A stretch of DNA of 9,075 nt from JAFDZV01 sp966128725 (lineage in GTDB: Bacteria > Bacteroidota > Ignavibacteria > OLB7), in NCBI GenBank assembly GCA_966128725.1, contig CBHYLN010000180.1:1-9075 (forward strand), in the 5' to 3' direction. Of the stretch, positions 1-5,737 are shown in pieces. Position numbers and translations under genes: made by a program. A model generated the notes under the pieces. That model was not told where the DNA came from, did not search any database, and was given only the letters and a program-made list of their open reading frames with translations. Position 1 is the first letter of the stretch. Every line of letters starts with the position of its first letter.

Positions 1-70
1 CCGTCTTCACGATGCCGTCTTCACGATGCCGTCTTCACGATGCCGTCTTCACGATGCCGTCTTCACGATC
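1..70. repeat. 14-bp tandem repeat array, five copies
   Basis: Five head-to-tail copies of CCGTCTTCACGATG occupy 1-14, 15-28, 29-42, 43-56 and 57-70. The first four are identical, and the fifth differs only in its last base (C instead of G). The array begins at the first base of the window, so it may continue to the left. Its right end touches the stop codon (TAA on the minus strand) of the T9SS propeller gene, so on that transcript it is the first 70 nt of the 3' UTR. The unit length is not a multiple of three, so it does not encode an in-frame peptide repeat, and the unit has no internal dyad. It is probably a minisatellite (VNTR); an assembly artefact at a contig end is possible. Confidence 0.95.
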
Positions 71-2137
71 TTACCGCACAACCACCTGGCTGGCTGTCGT
101 TTGCCCATGATGTCGGATGCGCACGAAGTACGTTCCCGAGCCAAGGCCCGATACATCGATGACCTGGCGATGCGGTCCGGCACCCAACGCTCCGGCAAAT
201 ACATTGCGCACCGTCTGGCCGATCGTGTTGACAAGGTCGATCATCACGGGGCTGGCGGTTGGCAGCTCGAACATCACATTGGTAATGCCCGAGGAAGGGT
301 TGGGCACCACCGCAAGCGCCATCGGTGCGGCGGCATCGTGCTGTACCTCGGCAATGGGGGGTGTCCAGCGCCACACACCGCGCCCCACCGATCCCGCGTA
401 CACGTAATCCTCCGAGGTTGCCATCGCGATCATCATCACGCCGGGGGGCATCGTGTCGGTGATGTTGCTCCAGAACCTGCCGTCGAACAGGTAGGTATAG
501 ACGTTCTGTTCGGTTGGGCTCTGAACGCGCGATGTCATCACCAGCGATTCGCGGGTTGCGAACAGGTGAGTGTATGCATACGGATCAACCGCCGGCAGGG
601 TCGGCCCCAACACCCACTGATAGCCTCCGTTGCGGGAGATGAACATCGTGTTGTTGGTGATCACCACAAACGCGCTGTCGACGTCGAAGATCTGGCTGGT
701 TGCGTTGAACGGTGTTGAATCGGGGATGCCGCTCATGGCGCGGTGCCATGTGGTGCCGCCATCGATGGAGCGATACATCCCATCAAGCGTGAGCGCCACG
801 GTGTAGTTGTTCGCCGCCGCAATCCCATACACCGGCGGCGGGCTGCCGGCGCGTTCGCGCATTCCGGTTGTGCTCGGTTGCCACGTGCTGCCGCCGTCGG
901 TGGAACGCAGCACGCCCCCGTTCTTCCAGACGATGTTGCCAAGCTCGTCGCCACTGGCGTATCCGTGGCCCAGAAGGAATACGCCGTTGTATGCCGCCAC
1001 GCAGTTGTAGCCCATGTTTGGTCCGCCATCGGTGCCGATGTTTTTCCAGGTTGCGCCGTCGTCGGTCGAGCGGATCAGGTCGCCCCCGGCGGCGATCATC
1101 GTGTCATCCCATTCGGCGATCTCCGATGTCGATGCTTCGGCAACCGTTTGCCATGATGCGCCAAAGTCCGATGTGCGATGGATGGCCGTGCCGTCGGTCC
1201 CGACAATCACATCACCGATGGCGAGCATCGCGCTGACGGTGGAGTTTGCCATGTCGGGGTCGAACCGTACGCTCGTGGCGCTTGTGTCGTGCAGACGGTA
1301 CGTGCCTCGCAACGTTGGGAAGATCATGCCATCAGGCATGGCAACCGGCGTGCCCACGGGATGCGGCGGCGCGATCGCCGTCCACCTGTTGCCGTCGAGT
1401 CGCCACATGCCGCCAAAAGCCCCGCCCCACAGGCTGGTGCCGTTGGAAACCATCCAGTAGATATCGGCTTCCGAGTCCAGGCCCTCGCTCACCGCCGACC
1501 ACGTTTCACCGCGATCGGTGCTGCGCTGTACCGTGGGTCCGCCCAGAGACGCCAGCAGGCTGCCGTTATGTGCGATCAGCGTGCGGATTGCCGAAAACGT
1601 GGCGCCGGGCACAACCGAGACACGTGCCCAGGATCGCCCGTCGTTTGTTGAACGATACAGTTCGTCGGCATTGTTGCCGGCCAGCGTGTACAGCTCGGCG
1701 CCCATGCTCACCGGGCGTCGGGCATCCTGCGGCAGCCTGCCGCGCGGGCTCCATGTAAGGCCGCCGTCGTCGGTGGCGAACAGCGTATCTTTGCCGATCG
1801 CATAAAACGCATTGCCGATTATCTGTACCTGTCCCGGAACCTCGGCGGCACTCCACGTGGCGCCGTAGTCGGACGATCGATACGTGTACCGATCGCCCGT
1901 GCCGAACGCAACCCCGCCGGCGAGCATGACGTCGTACAACCATTGGTTGGATACCTCCTGCCAGGTCCCATCCTGATAACGGGCAACGCCGCCAGCGCCA
2001 GCTGCGAGCACGATACCGTTTTCCGAAGCAAGGGGCGTAAATCCGCCACCGGTTGGGCCACCTGTTCGTGTCCATTGTGCCGTTGCGCCGGTTACGCACG
2101 CAAGGCCTGTCAGCATGAGAATCAATAGCCGTTTCAT
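71..2137 (-). CDS. Secreted BNR/Asp-box beta-propeller protein with T9SS type A sorting domain
   Basis: This 688-residue protein is predicted to be exported and anchored or released at the cell surface. Residues 1-20 form a Sec signal peptide (MKRLL, a hydrophobic core, then ATA-Q). The body carries at least nine Asp-box/BNR-type motifs (S/T-x-D-x-G-x-[ST]-W style) at about 88, 122, 163, 206, 322, 357, 412, 457 and 501. This is the layout of sialidase-like or Ycf48-like propellers. I see no catalytic sialidase set, so enzymatic activity should not be assumed. Residues 608-688 (VVPNPSSG, then a beta-sandwich with GTYFVRI) match the Por/T9SS type A C-terminal sorting domain, meaning transfer across the outer membrane by type IX secretion with cleavage of the tail. 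The ATG at 2137 is supported by AAGGAG nine bases upstream. The gene is divergent from the TPR/SARP regulator. A 14-bp tandem array starts right after its stop. The ligand is unknown. Confidence 0.9.
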   Translation of the reverse strand: MKRLLILMLTGLACVTGATAQWTRTGGPTGGGFTPLASENGIVLAAGAGGVARYQDGTWQEVSNQWLYDVMLAGGVAFGTGDRYTYRSSDYGATWSAAEVPGQVQIIGNAFYAIGKDTLFATDDGGLTWSPRGRLPQDARRPVSMGAELYTLAGNNADELYRSTNDGRSWARVSVVPGATFSAIRTLIAHNGSLLASLGGPTVQRSTDRGETWSAVSEGLDSEADIYWMVSNGTSLWGGAFGGMWRLDGNRWTAIAPPHPVGTPVAMPDGMIFPTLRGTYRLHDTSATSVRFDPDMANSTVSAMLAIGDVIVGTDGTAIHRTSDFGASWQTVAEASTSEIAEWDDTMIAAGGDLIRSTDDGATWKNIGTDGGPNMGYNCVAAYNGVFLLGHGYASGDELGNIVWKNGGVLRSTDGGSTWQPSTTGMRERAGSPPPVYGIAAANNYTVALTLDGMYRSIDGGTTWHRAMSGIPDSTPFNATSQIFDVDSAFVVITNNTMFISRNGGYQWVLGPTLPAVDPYAYTHLFATRESLVMTSRVQSPTEQNVYTYLFDGRFWSNITDTMPPGVMMIAMATSEDYVYAGSVGRGVWRWTPPIAEVQHDAAAPMALAVVPNPSSGITNVMFELPTASPVMIDLVNTIGQTVRNVFAGALGAGPHRQVIDVSGLGSGTYFVRIRHHGQTTASQVVVR

Positions 2138-2146
2138 AGTGTCGAT

Positions 2147-2152
2147 CTCCTT
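2147..2152 (-). promoter_or_regulatory. Shine-Dalgarno of the T9SS propeller gene
   Basis: AAGGAG (minus strand) lies nine bases before the ATG at 2137. It fixes the start at the MKRLL signal peptide. No clear promoter element could be recognised further upstream. Confidence 0.55.
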
Positions 2153-2219
2153 TTCGGTGCCGCGGTGCAGCCCATCGGGGCGTTGCGCGGTGATCTGATT
2201 TCCGCATCCCTTCGCCGGC

Positions 2220-2251
2220 CACGGGAGCCCGTGTAATCGGCGCCGGCGCCG
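2220..2251. repeat. Two adjacent GC-rich inverted repeats in the divergent intergenic region
   Basis: CACGGG-AG-CCCGTG (2220-2233) is a perfect 6-bp dyad with a 2-base centre. Four bases later, CGGCGCCGGCGCCG (2238-2251) is a perfect 14-base palindrome. Both lie between the divergent start codons at 2137 and 2399. They could be operator sites or hairpins in the 5' leader of either transcript. Palindromes are common by chance at this GC content, so the functional call is weak. Confidence 0.35.
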
Positions 2252-2362
2252 TTCGCTGGCCGCGCGTGGCTTTCCGGTGCCCGGAACTCCACAATTGCCG
2301 CGGCCGGTGCGAACGTCGCCTGGCTGAGGGGATCAGCGTTGGCACGAATCTGGTGATGGGCG

Positions 2363-2380
2363 TTGAACAACCATTGAACA
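2363..2380 (+). promoter_or_regulatory. Candidate SARP-type operator: TTGAACA direct repeat with 11-bp period
   Basis: TTGAACA occurs at 2363-2369 and again at 2374-2380, separated by 4 bp, so the copies sit one helical turn apart on the same face. SARP activators are known to bind heptameric direct repeats with this 11-bp period, the last copy about 8 bp from the -10 box. Here, 8 bp after the second copy is AAACTT (2389-2394), in place for a -10, and it would start transcription close to the GTG at 2399. Self-regulation by the adjacent regulator is an inference. No third copy is present. Confidence 0.3.
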
Positions 2381-2398
2381 TCCGAGCGAAACTTCTCC

Positions 2399-4846
2399 GT
2401 GGCCCGCAAATCCACATCGATAACCGCATCCCACGCGCCCGCCCGGGAACGTGGCGCCCCGCGTGAACCGGCGACAGCCGATCTGGATGCCGCGTATGCC
2501 GAATCGGCACGGCTTCGCACGCAGAGCCCCGAGTTGGTGCGTGTTGCCGCTGCCGTGCTGCGAGGCCGTTCGGAAGCGGCCGGATATGCGCGAGGTGTGG
2601 CGCGTGCGCTGCTGTTGAATGCCTGGGCCGACCTTGCCGACGAGCATCTCGCCGAATCCCGCGCCGGGGCCGAATCCGCCTTTGCCGCCCTTGAACGCGC
2701 CGGCGATGCTTCCGGAGCGGCCTCCGCGTTGAATGTGATGGCCACCGTGGCGCGTCGCGAGGGCGATGCCGTGCGTGCCGCGTCGCTGTATGCCGACGCA
2801 CTGGAGCGCGCCCAGCGTGAGGCCGATGTTCGCGAGTGGACGGTTGCCAAGCGTGGCCTTGCCGCGTGTGCCATGGTTGCAGGCGATCTGCAGCTTGCGC
2901 TGGAAACGCTTGAGCAGGCCGAACATGCGGCGCGACGTGCTGGCGAGACGGAGGAGTGGTGCAGTGCGTTACTTCAGATGGGGGCCATCGTGGCCCGGCG
3001 TGGTCAGTATGCCGATGCCGCGCGGCACTTCGGTACGGCGCTCGAACAATCGCGCATGCTGGGCCATCGCAGGATCCAGGCCCAGGCCTTGGGCAACCTG
3101 GCGACCGTGCAGGCAATGCAGGGAAGGCTGCGCGATGCCGTGCGGAGCGATCTGGAGGCGCTTGCGATGCATCGTGAGCTGAACGACCGGCGTTCGGCCG
3201 CCGACAGGTTGGCGAATCTTGGCACGCGGTACCAGGCTATCGGCGATTATGCCCGCGCGCATGCCGCGCTTACACAGGCCGATGAGATGTACACCGATCT
3301 GGGCGACGAAAGCTCGCGAGCGGTGGTGCTCTCCAATCTTGGGGCGCTGCATCTGGCGCTTGGCAATCATGGCGAGGCGGCGCATGTGTTGCATCGCAGC
3401 CTGGCGTTGGGTGCCGCGGCACGGAATCGATTCAATGAGGCTTATGCGGGCATGGTGCTCGGGAAGGTGCGTCAGGATCAGGGCGATGCGCGTGCGGCGC
3501 TGGTACACTACCTTGGCTCGTTGCGACTGAGCGAATCGTTCGGCGACCCGCGCGCCGAATCGGAGGCCTGCCTTGCCATCGGCTCACTGTATGCGGGGCT
3601 TGGCGAATACACCGAGGCGGCAACATTCGTCGAGCACGCGTTGCGATTGGTACGCGGCATCGGGCTGCGAGCCGAGGAGTCGCAGGTGTTGATTGTTGAT
3701 GCCGGGATCCATGCCGCGTGCGGCGATGTGGCCGGTGCGGTCACAATGCTGGAGGGCGCGCTGGCCACGATGCGCGAGTTTGACGCGCCACGATACACCC
3801 ACGAGGTGCTTGCCGCGCTTATCGAGATTGGGCGCGATGTGCTGGCCCCCGCGCGGCTGCGCGCGTTGCAGCGCGAGGCCGACGAGCTTACCCGGCGGAT
3901 CTTCGCCGAAGGGACCGATCGGCATACGCTGGCGGCGAGCATCCAGGATATGGCCATCGAACGCGAGGCGCGCCGCGTTGGGCTTGGCACGGACGATCTG
4001 GCCCGCGTTGCCACATTGCCGGGGACGGTGCCTTCCCCGTCCGTTGCTGCCGGGTTGGCGCTGTCGGCACACGCTGATGCTGATGCCCATGCCGTGCCGC
4101 CGGCCGCCGGCATCCGTGTGCGCATGCTGGGCGGATTCGCGGTGGAGCGGGCCGGCTCCCCGCTTGCCGATGCGGACTGGGGACGCAAGCGCTCGCGCGA
4201 GCTGTTCAAGCTGTTGCTGCTGCGGTGCCGAACCTGGGTTCCGGTGGATGAGCTGTTCGATGTGTTATGGGGCGAGCATACCGGCCAGCAGATCGAGATG
4301 GTGGTGATGAAGGCCGTTTCCAACCTGCGCAAGGCGCTGGGCGGCGCGCGCGGCGAGCACGGGATTACGATCGCGCACGACAACGGCGCCTATTGCCTTG
4401 AGCTGGCGGACGATGCCTGGGTGGATATTCATGCCTTCAGGCAGGCGGTTGTTGCCGCGCGGCGGGCACAGTCGGCGGGCGATCGCCATCGCCACTATGC
4501 AACGGCGATGGCGCTGTATGCCGGCGAGCTCCTGCCACAGGACCGGTATGCTGTCTGGACCGAGTTCGAGCGCTCGGTGCTGCGCGAGGCCTACGTTGAG
4601 GCCGGCGAGTTCGTCGCACGGGAACACCTTCGCCTTGCCCGCCTGCAGGATGCCGTTGACGTTGCACATGCGATTGCCGCCGCCGACCCGCTCAACGAAG
4701 TTGCCTGCCAGGTTCGCGTTGACGCACTGCGGGCATTTGGGCGCCATGGCGAGGCACAGCACGTATACGATGAATACTGTGCCGCATTTCATCTGGAGAC
4801 CGGTGATCGGCCAACGCTTCGGTTCCATCCGCAATCGGCCGCATAG
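2399..4846 (+). CDS. TPR-repeat transcriptional regulator with C-terminal SARP winged helix and BTAD domain
   Basis: This 815-residue protein is a probable cytoplasmic transcription activator. About ten helical TPR-type repeats recur every 40 residues (roughly 70, 110, 150, 190, 230, 270, 310, 350, 390 and 430; e.g. NLGTRYQAIGDYARA), as in MalT- or Rap-like sensor arrays. A less regular helical part and an Ala/Pro/Asp linker (about 540-570, with ADADAHA) follow. Residues 572-665 (IRVRMLGGFAV, KRSRELFKLLLL, VSNLRKALG) form an OmpR/SARP-type winged helix, and 675-805 (VDIHAF to the end) form the bacterial transcriptional activator domain. Classical AfsR/SARP proteins have the DNA-binding and BTAD part at the N-terminus and often an NB-ARC ATPase. 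Here the order is reversed and no Walker motif is visible. The first start after an in-frame stop at 2375-2377 is GTG 2399, but it has no clear Shine-Dalgarno. GTG 2537 is an alternative, so the first 46 residues are uncertain. The HExxH gene follows after 32 bp. The regulated genes are unknown. Confidence 0.88.
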   Translation: MARKSTSITASHAPARERGAPREPATADLDAAYAESARLRTQSPELVRVAAAVLRGRSEAAGYARGVARALLLNAWADLADEHLAESRAGAESAFAALERAGDASGAASALNVMATVARREGDAVRAASLYADALERAQREADVREWTVAKRGLAACAMVAGDLQLALETLEQAEHAARRAGETEEWCSALLQMGAIVARRGQYADAARHFGTALEQSRMLGHRRIQAQALGNLATVQAMQGRLRDAVRSDLEALAMHRELNDRRSAADRLANLGTRYQAIGDYARAHAALTQADEMYTDLGDESSRAVVLSNLGALHLALGNHGEAAHVLHRSLALGAAARNRFNEAYAGMVLGKVRQDQGDARAALVHYLGSLRLSESFGDPRAESEACLAIGSLYAGLGEYTEAATFVEHALRLVRGIGLRAEESQVLIVDAGIHAACGDVAGAVTMLEGALATMREFDAPRYTHEVLAALIEIGRDVLAPARLRALQREADELTRRIFAEGTDRHTLAASIQDMAIEREARRVGLGTDDLARVATLPGTVPSPSVAAGLALSAHADADAHAVPPAAGIRVRMLGGFAVERAGSPLADADWGRKRSRELFKLLLLRCRTWVPVDELFDVLWGEHTGQQIEMVVMKAVSNLRKALGGARGEHGITIAHDNGAYCLELADDAWVDIHAFRQAVVAARRAQSAGDRHRHYATAMALYAGELLPQDRYAVWTEFERSVLREAYVEAGEFVAREHLRLARLQDAVDVAHAIAAADPLNEVACQVRVDALRAFGRHGEAQHVYDEYCAAFHLETGDRPTLRFHPQSAA

Positions 4847-4878
4847 TTGTTACCCGCACACACACGGAAGTTGAGCAC

Positions 4879-5436
4879 ATGCCTGACCAATTTCAGAACG
4901 AACTGACCCGGCGTATCGCCATGTTTCTCAACGGCATCGGCATACCGGTTGCGCCGGGCACGGTGCCGAGCGATACATTCCTTCCGGGAGTACTGGTTAC
5001 CAACGGTGGCCTTGTGGTGGACGAGCGGCAGCTTACCTATCCAGGCGATCTGCTGCACGAGGCCGGGCACCTTGCGGTGGTTGCCCCCGAGCGCAGGATG
5101 GTGCTGCACCAGCACGCCGGCGACGACCCGGCCGAGGAGATGATGGCGATTGCGTGGTCGTACGCCGCGGCGGTGCACATGGGGCTCGATCTGGACGTGT
5201 TGTTCCATGCGGGCGGTTACCGGGGCTGGAGCGATACGCTGATCGCCAATTTTACATCGGGCCGGCCGGTTGGTTTGCCGATGCTTGCCTGGCTGGGCCT
5301 TGCGGCCGATGAACGGCGCGCGGCCGAACTGGGCGTGCCGCCGTTTCCGCACATGATCCGGTGGCTGCGCGGCACCGATGCGGAACATGCGGCGATGATT
5401 GCGGGCGGTGCTTCGCACAACGGTGCGGGCGCGTGA
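4879..5436 (+). CDS. Conserved hypothetical protein with HExxH (HEAGH) metallopeptidase-like motif
   Basis: This 185-residue protein has no signal peptide or membrane segment, so it is probably cytoplasmic. The clearest feature is YPGDLLHEAGHLAVV at 54-68, an HExxH zinc-binding motif (H60, E61, H64), in a hydrophobic helix. E86 or E87 in PAEEMMAIAWSYAAA, 22-23 residues on, could be the third ligand, as in gluzincin-type sites. The remainder (FLNGIGIPV, TFLPGVLV near the N-terminus; GYRGWSDTLIANF at 113-125) gives the impression of a conserved small family whose function I cannot name. Peptidase activity is inferred from the motif only; the protein is short for a protease and could be a metal-binding non-enzyme. 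ATG 4879 has a purine-rich GGAAG 8 bases upstream. It follows the TPR/SARP regulator by 32 bp and is likely co-transcribed with it. Confidence 0.75.
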   Translation: MPDQFQNELTRRIAMFLNGIGIPVAPGTVPSDTFLPGVLVTNGGLVVDERQLTYPGDLLHEAGHLAVVAPERRMVLHQHAGDDPAEEMMAIAWSYAAAVHMGLDLDVLFHAGGYRGWSDTLIANFTSGRPVGLPMLAWLGLAADERRAAELGVPPFPHMIRWLRGTDAEHAAMIAGGASHNGAGA

Positions 5437-5444
5437 ATTTTTTT
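5414..5444 (+). terminator. Weak candidate terminator at the end of the HExxH gene
   Basis: A 5-bp stem, CGCAC (5414-5418) with GTGCG (5423-5427), lies in the last codons of the HExxH gene. It is followed ten bases later by a run of seven T (5438-5444) directly after the TGA stop. The T-run is conspicuous in this GC-rich sequence, but the stem is short and its distance from the T-run is larger than in a textbook intrinsic terminator. Confidence 0.25.
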
Positions 5445-5487
5445 CGCGGGCCATGCGGAATTCTCTTCCTCCGGCTTGCGGCATGTG

Positions 5488-5494
5488 TATATTG
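5488..5494 (+). promoter_or_regulatory. Promoter-like TATATTG upstream of the small ORF
   Basis: TATATTG lies in an AT-rich island within GC-rich DNA. It resembles the -7 element (TAnnTTTG-like) of Bacteroidota sigma factors, and the same heptamer precedes the subtilase gene. TTGCG begins 12 bases upstream of it (9 bases between TTG and the element), closer than a usual -33 box. A transcript from here would begin near 5500 and cross the strong Shine-Dalgarno and tiny ORF. Confidence 0.35.
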
Positions 5495-5563
5495 AATCCG
5501 CAATCATGCTGCGCCGGTTGTTTTACCAGGGAGGCAATCGGAGCGTTTGTGGATGCCCTGCTG

Positions 5564-5577
5564 AAGGAGGTGATCCA
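5564..5577 (+). promoter_or_regulatory. Extended Shine-Dalgarno fully complementary to the 16S rRNA 3' end
   Basis: AAGGAGGTGATCCAG (5564-5578) is the exact complement of the conserved bacterial 16S 3' tail (CTGGATCACCTCCTT), a 15-nt match whose last base is the G of GTG 5578. The GGAGG core is seven bases before that GTG, the ideal distance. Ordinary ribosome binding sites match 4-7 bases, and other starts in this window have weak or no Shine-Dalgarno, so this site is exceptional. Confidence 0.65.
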
Positions 5578-5619
5578 GTGTCTAAGAAAATACTGGGAAT
5601 CTCCGGTCACGTCTGCTAG
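5578..5619 (+). CDS. Tiny ORF (13 codons) behind an extreme Shine-Dalgarno; small peptide or gene remnant
   Basis: GTG 5578 opens MSKKILGISGHVC followed by TAG 5617-5619. The start is chosen because of the 15-nt anti-16S match just upstream. The codons after it are AT-rich compared with the neighbours, as is usual at well-translated starts. The same frame stays open upstream to ATG 5506, which would give a 37-residue peptide with cysteines at 15, 17 and 37, starting 11 bases after TATATTG and thus nearly leaderless. The first ten residues resemble the beginning of NAD(P)H-dependent FMN reductases (consensus like KILGISGSLR), so this could be the 5' stub of a lost SsuE-like gene. Other options are a leader peptide, a small toxic or signalling peptide, or a dual-function RNA. 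A strong hairpin follows 32 bases after the stop. Whether it is expressed cannot be told from sequence alone. Confidence 0.42.
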   Translation: MSKKILGISGHVC

Positions 5620-5651
5620 CACCAGGCGGCTGGAGTTTCCGAAAAAGAACG

Positions 5652-5682
5652 AGCCCCGTTCGGACATGGTCCGGACGGGGCT
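5652..5682. terminator. Strong hairpin terminator between convergent units
   Basis: A 14-bp stem (AGCCCCGTTCGGAC at 5652-5665 with GTCCGGACGGGGCT at 5669-5682) has an ATG loop. For the minus strand it is followed by CGTTC and TTTTT (5646-5642), which makes it an intrinsic terminator for the subtilase gene, whose stop is 55 bp away. For the plus strand it closes the small-ORF unit, with only a poor U-tract (GTTCGTT). The one imperfect pair (5660/5674) is a U-G wobble in plus-strand RNA but an A-C mismatch in minus-strand RNA. It is probably bidirectional. Confidence 0.7.
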
Positions 5683-5737
5683 GTTCGTTATCGCCAGGTT
5701 GTTCGGCTGCACGGCGAAATGCCGCGCGGCCGGGGTA

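Noticed and set aside
2138..2398. Possible small gene in the divergent gap (plus-strand frame from 2266)
   Set aside because: The 66-codon frame has no Shine-Dalgarno, no recognisable sequence, and overlaps the start of the regulator.
1566..3116. Long open frame (516 codons) on the minus strand
   Set aside because: It overlaps the T9SS gene and the regulator in another frame, has Arg/Pro/His-rich composition typical of an out-of-frame reading of GC-rich genes, and shows no domain.
3508..4383. Open frame of 291 codons antisense to the regulator
   Set aside because: Ser/Arg/Ala-rich shadow of a convincingly coding plus-strand frame; no recognisable motif.
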